A stretch of DNA of 42,413 nucleotides. Source: Chromohalobacter sp. 296-RDG. GTDB lineage: Bacteria > Pseudomonadota > Gammaproteobacteria > Pseudomonadales > Halomonadaceae. The stretch lies in NCBI RefSeq assembly GCF_029889885.1, contig NZ_JARANY010000023.1, positions 1-42,413 on the forward strand, read 5' to 3'. A program made the position numbers and the translations under genes. Below, piece after piece: positions 16,659 through 25,454 of the stretch; positions within the stretch are counted from its first letter, which is position 1; every line of letters starts with the position of its first letter. Under the pieces are notes generated by a model. The model searched no databases and was not told where the DNA came from. It was given only the letters and a program-made list of their open reading frames with translations.

Positions 16659-18962
16659 ATGACACGTTCAAGATGGAACCTCTTGCCGCTGGCGGCACTG
16701 ACCTTGGGCGCTGCCTCACTGACGCAGGCCGATGTCAGCGTGACGCGCGGCGCAACCGACATTCCCGATGGCGAGGCCTCTCACGTCGAGGACATTACCG
16801 TCGCCAACGACAAGCTGGCCTTCGCGCTGGCCGTCGAGTCACGGCCGCCCTGGGGCGTGCCGCGTGGCACATTGGTCGACTTGGCGGCGGTAAAAGGCGG
16901 CGAGATCGACCTCGACCGCGTTGCCTTCGCCGATTTCATTCCCAACAACTGGTCTGCCTGGCCCAACGACGGCAAGAACGTCGAAGTCGTCGATAAGTCG
17001 CCCGAGCGCGCGGTGGTCCGCGTTAGCCGCAACTTCGGCGAGGCGATGGTCACCACCACCTACACGCTGGATGCCGACAGCGACCGAGTGCATCTGGAAA
17101 CGGTGCTCGACAACCAGGGCGACGAGCCGTTGGACGCCATTCGCTCCGGCTTCACGCTGTGGCCGGATACTGGCTATCTGTTCGGCGTACCCGGCCTGGG
17201 CGACGCCAAGGAGACCGAAGCCAGCGACGCACTCACCGACCGCATGGTCGCTTACGACCAGGATTGGGCCTTCGCCCTGCATGCGCCATATTTTGATCGC
17301 ATCAACTACGAAGGCCAGGACATGTACCTGGAACACAGCCTGAAAGCCGGCGAGTCGCGCCGTTTCGAAGGCTGGTTGCAGGTGGTGCCGGAAGGCGATC
17401 TGGTGCCGGTGGTTGCCAACGAGATCGAACGCAAGAATCTCGATAGCGGCGAGATTCATGGTCGGCTAAGTGATGGCGACGGCGAGGCGCCCGCCAATGG
17501 TCTGGTGATGGTCGAGAAAGAAGGCGCGCCTTACGCTTGGACGTTGGCCGACGATGGCAAGTTCTCGATGCCGCTGCCGGCGGGCAAGTACCAGGCTTAC
17601 GCCACTGCGGAAGGCTTTGCCAACTCCGAGCCGGTCGAACTGAATGTCACCGACGGCAGCGAGCGCGAGCTGATCTTCGACGACATGCGCGGTCCCGGCA
17701 CCTTGTCGCTGGATATTCGCGGCGCTGACAATGACACCCCGCGCGACGCACGCCTGACGATTCTCGAAGGCCAGCAGCCGCCGGTGGAATTCCTCGGTAA
17801 GCAGACCTTCTTCACCGAACTGGACCCGGCCGGGCATGCCGAGCTCAAGCTGGCGCCCGGCGATTACCGCTTGGGCGTCAACGCCGGCGCCGGTTTTACG
17901 GCCCGCGAGAAAACGCTGGATGTCAGTCTTGAGACCGGCGAAGAAATCGACAGGACCATTGAGATCGAGCGTCTCGTCGAACCCAACGACGAACACTGGT
18001 ATGGCGCCGATCTGCACCATCACGCCAATGTGCTGGAAGGCACTACACCGCCGGACATGGTGGTGCGTGCACAGTTGGCCACGGATCTCGATCTGACCTT
18101 CATCAGCGATCACGATTCCACTGCCAATCACGCTACCTTCCGCAAGCTCTCCGCCGAGCGCGGCGTGCCGTTCATACCCTCCATCGAGATTTCGCCCTCG
18201 TGGGGCCACATGAACCCGTTCCCCATCGAAATGAACGGTGAGCTCAAGGTCGATCCCGGTACCGATGACGTGCAAGACATCCTCAAAGACGCGCGCCGCC
18301 TGGGTGCCGAGGTGATTCCCATGAATCATCCGTACAACGCCTATGGTTATCTGCAGAACTTAGGCGCTGGCAAGGTACCCGGCGGCTTTACCACCGGCTT
18401 CGACCTGCTCGAGCTCAACGCCGAGGTGGATAACGCGCCGACCTTGAAGGCCGCGCATCGCTTGTGGGATCAAGGCACGCGCATGTACTTCACGGCGGGC
18501 ACGGATACCCACGATGCCTGGAACGACCTCACCGGTCGCATCCGCATGATGGGCCACGTGCCCGGTGAGTTGAGCCCGAGCACCTTCGCTCGTGCCCTCA
18601 AGGATGGCCACGGCTACGCGACCCAGGGGCCGCTGCTGTTTCCCGAGAACCACATGTTCGGCGACAGCCTACGTCTGGTGGAAGACGCCAAGGGCGAATG
18701 GACCCTGAACGCCACCGCCGTCAACGGCCTCAAGGAAGCGCGCTTGATCGGCCAGGGAGGCGAAGTGCTTGCCACGCAATCCCTCGACGGCACTGACGCG
18801 ACGTTGACCTTCGATATCCCCGGCGACGCCAACGGCTGGGTCGCTCTCGAAGTCGACGATGCCGATGGCGATACTGCCTGGACGAACCCGCTGTGGCTCG
18901 AACGTTCTAGCAAGACCGATTATCTTGGTAATAAAGACGGCGCCGACGAGGAAGACGCCTGA
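16659..18962 (+). CDS. Secreted PHP-domain metallohydrolase (CehA/McbA family)
   Basis: 767 residues. The start at 16659 has GAGGGG before it and opens a clear signal peptide ending SLTQA, so the protein is probably periplasmic. The N-terminal two-thirds are beta-rich with carboxypeptidase-regulatory-like segments (about 250-430). The C-terminal PHP domain carries metal-binding motifs DLHHH (451-455), FISDHDS, IEIS, MNHPYN and GTDTHDAWN, in the order known for polymerase/histidinol-phosphatase folds. CehA and McbA hydrolyse carbamate esters such as carbaryl; most relatives have no known substrate. It stands alone between a divergent gene and a strong terminator, so it gives no operon clue. 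Confidence 0.82.
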   Translation: MTRSRWNLLPLAALTLGAASLTQADVSVTRGATDIPDGEASHVEDITVANDKLAFALAVESRPPWGVPRGTLVDLAAVKGGEIDLDRVAFADFIPNNWSAWPNDGKNVEVVDKSPERAVVRVSRNFGEAMVTTTYTLDADSDRVHLETVLDNQGDEPLDAIRSGFTLWPDTGYLFGVPGLGDAKETEASDALTDRMVAYDQDWAFALHAPYFDRINYEGQDMYLEHSLKAGESRRFEGWLQVVPEGDLVPVVANEIERKNLDSGEIHGRLSDGDGEAPANGLVMVEKEGAPYAWTLADDGKFSMPLPAGKYQAYATAEGFANSEPVELNVTDGSERELIFDDMRGPGTLSLDIRGADNDTPRDARLTILEGQQPPVEFLGKQTFFTELDPAGHAELKLAPGDYRLGVNAGAGFTAREKTLDVSLETGEEIDRTIEIERLVEPNDEHWYGADLHHHANVLEGTTPPDMVVRAQLATDLDLTFISDHDSTANHATFRKLSAERGVPFIPSIEISPSWGHMNPFPIEMNGELKVDPGTDDVQDILKDARRLGAEVIPMNHPYNAYGYLQNLGAGKVPGGFTTGFDLLELNAEVDNAPTLKAAHRLWDQGTRMYFTAGTDTHDAWNDLTGRIRMMGHVPGELSPSTFARALKDGHGYATQGPLLFPENHMFGDSLRLVEDAKGEWTLNATAVNGLKEARLIGQGGEVLATQSLDGTDATLTFDIPGDANGWVALEVDDADGDTAWTNPLWLERSSKTDYLGNKDGADEEDA

Positions 18963-19040
18963 TCCCGCTATCCGGCCCTCGTCACCACAACCACGATAAC
19001 GCGTCGTCAAACCCCCTGCTCAAAGGGGCTTCAAGGGAAT

Positions 19041-19066
19041 GCCACGCCTTCGGGCGTGGCTTTTTT
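19041..19066 (+). terminator. Intrinsic terminator after the PHP hydrolase
   Basis: GCCACGCC and GGCGTGGC pair perfectly around a TTCG tetraloop and run straight into TTTTTT. This is the textbook form. Confidence 0.93.
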
Positions 19067-19127
19067 GTGGGCGGTCGGGGAGGGCCGTCAACCGTGCTGT
19101 TTCTCGATTGACGGATGCTTGTCTGCT

Positions 19128-20360
19128 TTATTGGCAGGCTACCGCGACGGCATCATCATCGGTGGAGACAGTCGGCTGCGTTCTCACGCCGACAAGCACC
19201 AGAGCGGCGGCAGCCAGCAATAGCGTGCCGGCCGTCGCGCACACTCCCAGCACGCCGCTGATATCGAACATCACCCCACCGACGGCGGCGCCCAGCGCGA
19301 TCGCCAGCTGGATCGAAGCGACAATCAAACCGCCGCCGCTTTCTGCCTCATCCGGTACGACGCGGGTGATCCAGGTCGACCAGGCGACTGGCACGGCACC
19401 GAAGGCGAAGCCCCATAGGGCCACCATGAGGACATCGGTGCCCATTGAAATGCCGCCCAGCGTGGCCAACAGCCAGCCCAGCATGCCCATGATCAGCGGC
19501 ATCAGCAGCAGTGTCAGTCGCAGGCTGCGCTCAAGTAGATAACCCGCGACCAACGTGCCGACGAAGTTCGCCACACCGAACGCCAGCAGGGTCGAAGAAA
19601 GCTCGTTGATGCCCATCCCGGACACGGCTTCGAGAAACGGACGAACATAGGTGAAAAAGGCGAAATGGCCGCAGAACACCAGCAGAATGGCGACGATGCC
19701 GACTGCCATGCCCGGCCGTTTTATTACACTCACCAACGTACCAAGGGGTGTCGGACGCTCAGGTGTCATCCGTGGCAGGGTGGCGTACTGCAGTATCAGC
19801 GTGAGTACTGAGAGCGCGGTCGCGAGAAGGAAAACGTTGCGCCAGCCAATCATGTCGCCGAGATAGCTGCCCAGCGCAGCGGCGCTAATGGTGGCGATGG
19901 GGACGCCGGTAAACAGCAGCGACAATGCGCGCGGAACGTCATGTTCCGCCACTAGCCGCATCACCGTGGCGGTCGACAGTGCCCAGAAGCCGCCCAGTGC
20001 CACACCGAGCAGTATCCGGCCGATCAGCAACCAGATCAGATGCGGGGCGAAGGCTACCACCAGGTTGGCCGCGATCATCAGCACGGAGAATCCTAGTAGC
20101 ACGTGGCGCCGGTCGAGGCGTTGCGTCACGGACGTCACCAGCAAGCCGGATAGCAGCGCCACCACCGCCGTGACGGTAACGGCCTGCCCGGCTTGGCCTT
20201 CGCTGATCATGAGCGAATCCGCCATCGGGGTCAGCAGACTGGCCGGCAGGAATTCGGCCATCACCAGGCTGAAGACGCCCATCGTCAGCGAAAGCACGGC
20301 GACCCAGCGCGATGGCGTGGGCGACGCGTACGTCGAGCGTTGAGGTTCTTGCGTCGTCAT
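19128..20360 (-). CDS. nepI: MFS exporter, NepI-like (purine ribonucleoside efflux)
   Basis: 410 residues, about twelve membrane segments. It follows E. coli NepI closely by memory: EFLPASLLTPMADSLMISEG, then GQAVTVTAVVA, QRLDRRHVLLGFSV, IGRILLGVALGGFWALS, GWRNVFLLA, GHFAFFTYVRP and VAWSTWITR all have direct counterparts. NepI exports inosine and guanosine. The start at 20360 is chosen as the first ATG; a TTG 18 bases upstream is less likely. It is divergent from an AraC regulator with 80 bases between them, so regulation by that neighbour is likely. The substrate may differ from nucleosides. Confidence 0.82.
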   Translation of the reverse strand: MTTQEPQRSTYASPTPSRWVAVLSLTMGVFSLVMAEFLPASLLTPMADSLMISEGQAGQAVTVTAVVALLSGLLVTSVTQRLDRRHVLLGFSVLMIAANLVVAFAPHLIWLLIGRILLGVALGGFWALSTATVMRLVAEHDVPRALSLLFTGVPIATISAAALGSYLGDMIGWRNVFLLATALSVLTLILQYATLPRMTPERPTPLGTLVSVIKRPGMAVGIVAILLVFCGHFAFFTYVRPFLEAVSGMGINELSSTLLAFGVANFVGTLVAGYLLERSLRLTLLLMPLIMGMLGWLLATLGGISMGTDVLMVALWGFAFGAVPVAWSTWITRVVPDEAESGGGLIVASIQLAIALGAAVGGVMFDISGVLGVCATAGTLLLAAAALVLVGVRTQPTVSTDDDAVAVACQ

Positions 20361-20397
20361 TTCGATAGTTCCGATCAATACTTGGGATGGTGCATAG

Positions 20398-20433
20398 ACT
20401 AAAGTATTATCTTAGGATCTCCTATCACTAAAG
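20398..20433. promoter_or_regulatory. Direct repeat in the nepI/araC-type divergent promoter
   Basis: ACTAAAG occurs at 20398-20404 and 20427-20433, 29 bases apart, in the 80-base gap. AraC-family proteins often bind direct repeats. The site is a candidate only. Confidence 0.3.
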
Positions 20434-20440
20434 CACCGAC

Positions 20441-21418
20441 ATGATTGATCAAGAGTCCGAAATTTTTGCCGCTGACGGCGCTGGAGTGAGCTCCAGCGAA
20501 TGGATCAACGAGCTGCTCCTCGGTATGCGCCTGTCGGGGTTGAACTATCGTCGTCTCCAGGTCGCACCGCCCTTCGGCATTCGTTTCGATACTCACTCCA
20601 GCTGCGCGCAATTTCACTTCGTCGCCCAAGGCCCCGTCATACTGCGGATCGGTGTAGAGGAACAGAGCCTGGAGACCGGCGATGCCGTACTTTTACCTCG
20701 GGGCGGCCAGCACTGTCTGCTTTCTTCGCCCGAAGTGAAGAGTCGCGATATCGAGCAGATCGACGCGCTGCCTTTATGTGACGATTTCAGTTGCGTCAAT
20801 GAATGCCCGGACACGCTCGACGGTACGCCCCCGGTGCGACTTTTCAGCGGCTGCATGCAGTTCGATCTAGGCGGCATGCAGCCGCTGTTGACGCTGATGC
20901 CCGCCGTGATGCACGTCGACACGTTACTCTCGCGCTATCCCGAAATACTGCCGATGCTGGAAGCGATGGCGCGCGAGGCGAGTCTCGAGCGGGCTGGCGC
21001 CGCCGGCATTCTCTCGCGATTGGCCGACGTGGTAGCCGCTAGCATCGTGCGTGGCTGGGTCGAGTGTGGCTGCGCCGACATCGGTGGCTGGATCGAGGCG
21101 TTGCGCGACCCGCGCCTGGGCAAGGTCATCGCCGCCGTTCACCGCGAGCCCGGCGGCGATTGGACGGTCGCCGCCATGGCGGCGGAGATGGGCAGTTCGC
21201 GCTCGGTATTCGCCGAACGCTTCCGTGGCTCGCTGGGCGTGTCACCGCTCGGCTACGTCACCCAGCTTCGCATGCGTCTGGCTACGCAGTGGATCGCCGA
21301 GAAGCAATTATCGATCGATCAGGTCGCTTGGCGCCTAGGCTATGGCTCGCAGGCTGCCTTTAGCCGCGCGTTCAAACGCTCGACCGGACAGACGCCGGGA
21401 AAGTTGAGGCATGGCTAA
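20441..21418 (+). CDS. AraC-family transcriptional regulator with cupin sensor
   Basis: 325 residues. The N-terminal half (about 25-190) is a cupin-type ligand domain, with QFHFVAQGPVILRI and LETGDAVLLPRGGQHCL as in the Cupin_6 group. The C-terminal AraC domain (about 225-323) has two helix-turn-helix units: WTVAAMAAEMGSSRSVFAERF and SIDQVAWRLGYGSQAAFSRAF. Divergent from nepI, which it probably controls. Its inducer is unknown. Regulators of this subgroup often sit beside MFS pumps or short-chain dehydrogenases. Confidence 0.88.
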   Translation: MIDQESEIFAADGAGVSSSEWINELLLGMRLSGLNYRRLQVAPPFGIRFDTHSSCAQFHFVAQGPVILRIGVEEQSLETGDAVLLPRGGQHCLLSSPEVKSRDIEQIDALPLCDDFSCVNECPDTLDGTPPVRLFSGCMQFDLGGMQPLLTLMPAVMHVDTLLSRYPEILPMLEAMAREASLERAGAAGILSRLADVVAASIVRGWVECGCADIGGWIEALRDPRLGKVIAAVHREPGGDWTVAAMAAEMGSSRSVFAERFRGSLGVSPLGYVTQLRMRLATQWIAEKQLSIDQVAWRLGYGSQAAFSRAFKRSTGQTPGKLRHG

Positions 21419-21478
21419 GCGACCGCGCCAAGCATGGCAGCCGAGGCCGATTCGGAGCCTTGTGGTTGATTATGGGCC

Positions 21479-21958
21479 TCAGCGATGCGAGGCCGCCGGA
21501 TATTCGTGACGGCTGACCAAGCGATGGTATAGCAAACCGAATCCTAATATGGCCAAGGCTCCCACTCCCACGGGAAAAACTAAAAACTGCCAAGACTGGC
21601 CGGTTAACATGATTACGAGCGGATTGGCGCCAGCGGGTGGGTGAGTGGTTTTGGTCATCAGCATGAAAAAGACCCCCAGCCCTACTGCGAGCCCCAGTGT
21701 CAGCGGCGACACGCCGAAGACATGCAGAATAACGACACCCACCGCGGAAGTGATGAGATGCCCAAACAGTATGTTACGGGGCTGGGCCAAAGGGCTTGAG
21801 GGTAAGCCGAATAAAATCACCATCGTCGCCCCAAACGGGGCCATTAACCACACTATCGATGTGTCGAGGTGTTCAAGATAGGCAAGTAGCGTGATGCATG
21901 CCATGGCGCCGAATCCCGCAACGGCGGCTGAAAAGATAGGTGGGAGAAGAGATTTCAT
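21479..21958 (-). CDS. HPP family membrane protein
   Basis: 159 residues, four to five membrane segments. The family-defining THPPAGANP motif is present after the third segment, and APFGATMVILFGLPSSPLAQPRN is the other conserved block. HPP proteins are integral membrane proteins; some from cyanobacteria and plants transport nitrite, but most are uncharacterised. It is divergent from a TetR regulator with a double operator between them, so it is almost certainly under that repressor. Local G+C is lower than in neighbouring genes. Confidence 0.85.
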   Translation of the reverse strand: MKSLLPPIFSAAVAGFGAMACITLLAYLEHLDTSIVWLMAPFGATMVILFGLPSSPLAQPRNILFGHLITSAVGVVILHVFGVSPLTLGLAVGLGVFFMLMTKTTHPPAGANPLVIMLTGQSWQFLVFPVGVGALAILGFGLLYHRLVSRHEYPAASHR

Positions 21959-21980
21959 GGGGGCGGCTCCTGATGCTGAA

Positions 21981-22027
21981 TGTATACCGATCTGTCTACT
22001 TGCTTATGGTAGACAGATCGGTATACA
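21981..22027. promoter_or_regulatory. Double TetR-type operator between HPP gene and tetR
   Basis: A perfect 19-base inverted repeat (21981-21999 against 22009-22027) flanks a nine-base spacer. Each arm is itself a near-palindrome centred on GATC: TATACCGATCTGTCTA (21983-21998) and TAGACAGATCGGTATA (22010-22025), of the form TAxACxGATCxGTxTA. So there are two operator copies in mirror orientation, 27 bases centre to centre. This strongly suggests binding by two TetR dimers and co-repression of both divergent genes. Confidence 0.8.
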
Positions 22028-22063
22028 AATATCAAGCTATGTTGATCCACCGGGAGCAAAGCT

Positions 22064-22654
22064 TTGTCTCAAGCAAACAACAGGTTGGAAAAGCGTGACC
22101 AACTGATCTCTACAGCATTTTCGCTTTTTTATCGCTATGGCATACATGCCGTCGGCATCAATCAGGTCATCGACGCGGCGGGCGTCGCAAAAAGAACGCT
22201 GTATCATCACTTCGATAGCAAAGAAGCATTGATCGCGGCGACGCTGGCGTATCGAGATCAACAATTCCGCATATGGCTTGAGGCACGCATTGAGCAGGTA
22301 CCGCCAGGAGGGGGCGCGCTTTTAGCGGTATTCGATGCGCTGGATGACTGGTTCAACGAGCGTGACGAGGCCATCATGCCGTTTCACGGATGCTTCTTTA
22401 TCAATACCTGCGCGGAATACACCGACCCACAGAACGTTCATCATCAGCAGTGCCAAACGCATAAGCGCCTTGTGCATGAGATGCTATTGCGTCATGCGTA
22501 CCAGGTGAATGCCGAGAGAGCCGACGCATTATCTCAAGAACTCGTCTTTCTAAAGGAAGGCGCGATTGTCCAGGCGCATGTCATGGCGGACCCTCAAGCG
22601 GCTCTCGTTGCCAAGGGCGTAGCCAAACGTCTACTCCAGTCGTATACGACATAA
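22064..22654 (+). CDS. TetR-family transcriptional repressor
   Basis: 196 residues. It starts with TTG at 22064, supported by CGGGAG eight bases upstream and by the lack of any other start before the DNA-binding domain. The helix-turn-helix is residues about 12-58 (GINQVIDAAGVAKRTLYHHFDSKEALI). The ligand domain includes GCFFINTCAEY, common in the AcrR-like group. It should bind the double operator just upstream, repressing itself and the HPP gene. Inducer unknown. G+C is close to half in its first 180 bases, lower than the flanking genes, hinting at transfer. Confidence 0.88.
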   Translation: MSQANNRLEKRDQLISTAFSLFYRYGIHAVGINQVIDAAGVAKRTLYHHFDSKEALIAATLAYRDQQFRIWLEARIEQVPPGGGALLAVFDALDDWFNERDEAIMPFHGCFFINTCAEYTDPQNVHHQQCQTHKRLVHEMLLRHAYQVNAERADALSQELVFLKEGAIVQAHVMADPQAALVAKGVAKRLLQSYTT

Positions 22655-22813
22655 CTTGGTGCGCTCATGGCGCGTCTATGCGCTTATGCCGTCAAGCAAC
22701 ATTGGGCTTGGAGATAGACCTTCGTCGGGCATAGAGTAAGAGCAAGACGCCATGCATCGATGTGGCGATCACGTTTATGCGCCTCTCAAGGGCGCCAATG
22801 CGGAGGGAATCGC

Positions 22814-24535
22814 ATGAGCAGTCACAGTAACGTGGCCGATATCATTGTCGAAACACTGGCGGATGCGGGCGCCAGGCGTTGTTACGGTGTCGTAGGCGAC
22901 ACCATCAATCATTTCACCGACGCCATTCGGCGCAGCGATGCCCTGGAATGGGTTCATGTGCGCCACGAGGAAGTCGGCGGCTTTGCGGCGGGCGGCGAAG
23001 CGTACATGACGCGCGAGCTGGCACTTTGCGCCGGCACTTGCGGTCCCGGCAGCCTGCATTTCGTCAATGGGCTGTTCGAGGCGCATCGTAGCGGCTCACC
23101 GGTGGTGTTGATCGCCTCCCAGGTCGCTACCCAGGACACCGGCATCGGCTTTCCGCAGGATGTCGATCCCGCGCCCATTTATGAGCAGTACAGCGTATTC
23201 TGCGAGTCGATCGTCAATCCCGATCAAGCGCGGCGCATGACCGCCTTGGCCGCACAGGCGGCCTTGGCTAACAACGGCGTGGCGGTGCTGGTCGTACATG
23301 GCGACATATTCACCCAGAAGCCGAGCCAGGACTTGCCGTTTCGCGCGCATCGCTTCGATCCCATCGTACGGCCCAACGCCGAGGAATTCGTCCCCGCCGT
23401 TAAACAGCTCAACCAGGGGGGCAAGATATCCATTTTTGCCGGGTTCGGCTGCGAGCACGCACGTAGCGAAGTCATGGCGCTGGCGGCCAAGCTCAACGCC
23501 CCGGTGGCTTGGACCTCGCGCGCCAAGGACTTCATCGAACCCGACAATCCCTTCCAGGTAGGGATGACCGGCGTATTCGGCCTGGCCGGCGGCTATCACG
23601 CCGTGTCCGAATGCGACACGCTTTTGCTGCTGGGCTGCAACTTCGCCTGGGGCCAGTTCTATCCCGAGAAGGCGACCATCATTCAGGTAGATATCGATCC
23701 GCAACAGATCGGCAAGCGTCACCCGGTGGATATCGGCCTGGTCGGCAGCGTGCGCGATACCTGTCTGGCGCTGGCGAAGATGGTCGATGAGCAGACCGAT
23801 ACTCGCTGGGTGGATAACTGCCGCAAGCAGTATTTGGACGCTCTGCAGCATGATGCTCACGAATCCAAGGACGACACGCTGATCCACCCCCAGGCGCTGA
23901 CCCTGGCGCTCGACGAGCAGGGCGCCGATGATGCCATCTTCACGGCGGATGGCGGTAGCCCCATGGTCTGGATGTTGCGTCACATTCACGCCAACGGCCA
24001 GCGCCGTACGCTTTCCAGCCTCGTTCACGGCACCATGGCCAATGCCTACCCGCAGGCCATCGGTATTCAGAAGGCGTTTCCCGAGCGGCAGGTCATCGCC
24101 ATGTGCGGCGATGGCGGTCTGACCATGCTGATGGGCGATCTTCTCACCCTCAAGCAAGAGAAGGTACCGCTAAAAATCGTCGTTTATAACAACAGCTCGC
24201 TGGGCTTCGTCGAACTCGAACAGAAGGTCGAAGGCCTGCTCGACAGCTACACTGACCTCGAGAATCCCGACTTCGATAAACTTGCGCAGGCCATGGGTAT
24301 CTGGGGCAAACGCGTCGAGGAATCCCACGAACTCAAGCCCGCTATCACTGAATGGCTCAACCATGACGGTCCCGCGCTACTCGACGTCAAGGTCAACCGT
24401 ATGGAGCTTGTCATGCCGCCCAAGGTAGCCGCCGGAGAAGTCGCTTCCACCGCGCTCTACTCCACTAAAGCCGTCCTCAACGGCCGCATGGAAGACGTCG
24501 TCGACCTCGTCAAAAGCAACTTCTTCAAGCGCTAA
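22814..24535 (+). CDS. poxB: Pyruvate dehydrogenase (quinone) / pyruvate oxidase
   Basis: 573 residues against 572 in E. coli PoxB. A thiamine-diphosphate and FAD flavoprotein that decarboxylates pyruvate to acetate and CO2 and reduces the membrane quinone pool. Glu52 in VRHEEVGGFAAGGEA is the cofactor-activating Glu; the ThDP-Mg motif is CGDGGLTMLMGDLLTLKQEKVPLKIVVYNN. The C-terminus (LNGRMEDVVDLVKSNFFKR) resembles the lipid-binding tail of E. coli PoxB. The start at 22814 has GGAGGG before it. It stands alone, 159 bases after tetR, and ends in a strong terminator. A related two-carbon-acid oxidase function cannot be excluded. Confidence 0.88.
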   Translation: MSSHSNVADIIVETLADAGARRCYGVVGDTINHFTDAIRRSDALEWVHVRHEEVGGFAAGGEAYMTRELALCAGTCGPGSLHFVNGLFEAHRSGSPVVLIASQVATQDTGIGFPQDVDPAPIYEQYSVFCESIVNPDQARRMTALAAQAALANNGVAVLVVHGDIFTQKPSQDLPFRAHRFDPIVRPNAEEFVPAVKQLNQGGKISIFAGFGCEHARSEVMALAAKLNAPVAWTSRAKDFIEPDNPFQVGMTGVFGLAGGYHAVSECDTLLLLGCNFAWGQFYPEKATIIQVDIDPQQIGKRHPVDIGLVGSVRDTCLALAKMVDEQTDTRWVDNCRKQYLDALQHDAHESKDDTLIHPQALTLALDEQGADDAIFTADGGSPMVWMLRHIHANGQRRTLSSLVHGTMANAYPQAIGIQKAFPERQVIAMCGDGGLTMLMGDLLTLKQEKVPLKIVVYNNSSLGFVELEQKVEGLLDSYTDLENPDFDKLAQAMGIWGKRVEESHELKPAITEWLNHDGPALLDVKVNRMELVMPPKVAAGEVASTALYSTKAVLNGRMEDVVDLVKSNFFKR

Positions 24536-24562
24536 GCCGTCAAAAAGTTAATGCTCACTCTC

Positions 24563-24591
24563 AACCGGGCGCCGCCAAGCGCCCGGTTTTT
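24563..24591 (+). terminator. Intrinsic terminator after poxB
   Basis: AACCGGGCGC (24563-24572) and GCGCCCGGTT (24579-24588) form a ten-base stem around a six-base loop, ending in five T. Confidence 0.9.
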
Positions 24592-24650
24592 CGTAGTGTC
24601 AGGCTGGGTGACGGATATCGCGACCAACTTGATCTCGTAGCGCCATGTCT

Positions 24651-25454
24651 TCAGATCACCTTCTTGCGTAGCCAGGCGGCGACGGCCTCACCGGCGATGA
24701 CGAGCACGATGATAGCCAGCAATACGGTGGCGACGGTGGGCCAGTCCAGCGTGTCGATGGCACCCTGGAGAATCACCCCGATGCCGCCGGCGCCCACCAG
24801 GCCGAGCACTGTGGATTCACGCAGGTTGATGTCCCAGCGCAGGATGCTGACCGCGAAGAAGGTCGGGACCACCTGCGGCACGATGGCATAGAGGATGACC
24901 TTGGCGCGCGAAGCGCCGGTCGCTTCCAGAGCCTCCACCGGGCGACGATCGATCTCCTCGATGGCCTCACCCATCAGCTTGCCGAGAAAGCCCAGCGAAC
25001 GGAACATGATGGCAATGATCCCTGCCAGCACGCCCGGTCCGAAGATCGCAACGAACAATAATGCCCAGATGAGCGTGTTCACTGAGCGGCTGGAGACCAG
25101 GATGAAACGTCCCAGCCACAAGGTGAACCGGTTGGGAGTCGTGTTCTGTGCCGAGATGTAGGCGATCGGCAGCGACACGAACACCGCCACGAAGGTCGCC
25201 AAGGTGGCGATATTGAGTGTTTCGATCAGTGCCCAGAAAATCGCCCGCCAGTTGCTGAATTCCGGCGGTACCATGCGCCGAAACAAGTCACCGATCTGCA
25301 GCGGCGCATCCCAGACCCAAGCCCAGATGACATCCAGGGTCGCCACCGACCAGGTGACTGCCAGCGCCACCACGATAAGGCCGGCGAAACGTTTCCAGCG
25401 TTGCTGGGGGCTATAGCGCGACCAGGCGCGCTCGGCCACGGATGGTTGTGTCAC
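24651..25454 (-). CDS. phnE: Phosphonate-type ABC transporter permease, second copy
   Basis: 267 residues, about six membrane segments. The permease loop contains EALEATGASRAKVILYAIVPQVVPTF, and ESTVLGLVGAGGIGVIL ends the core, both typical of PhnE. It begins with GTG inside the stop codon of the upstream permease (GTGA overlap), so the two are co-translated. Two different PhnE-type permeases in tandem resemble the phoCDET arrangement of Sinorhizobium, where they form a heterodimer. Last gene of the phnD-phnC-phnE-phnE operon. Confidence 0.9.
   Translation of the reverse strand: MTQPSVAERAWSRYSPQQRWKRFAGLIVVALAVTWSVATLDVIWAWVWDAPLQIGDLFRRMVPPEFSNWRAIFWALIETLNIATLATFVAVFVSLPIAYISAQNTTPNRFTLWLGRFILVSSRSVNTLIWALLFVAIFGPGVLAGIIAIMFRSLGFLGKLMGEAIEEIDRRPVEALEATGASRAKVILYAIVPQVVPTFFAVSILRWDINLRESTVLGLVGAGGIGVILQGAIDTLDWPTVATVLLAIIVLVIAGEAVAAWLRKKVI

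Noticed and set aside
23096-24157. Open frame of 353 codons opposite poxB
   Set aside because: Antisense shadow of a conserved enzyme, with no ribosome site or recognisable domain.
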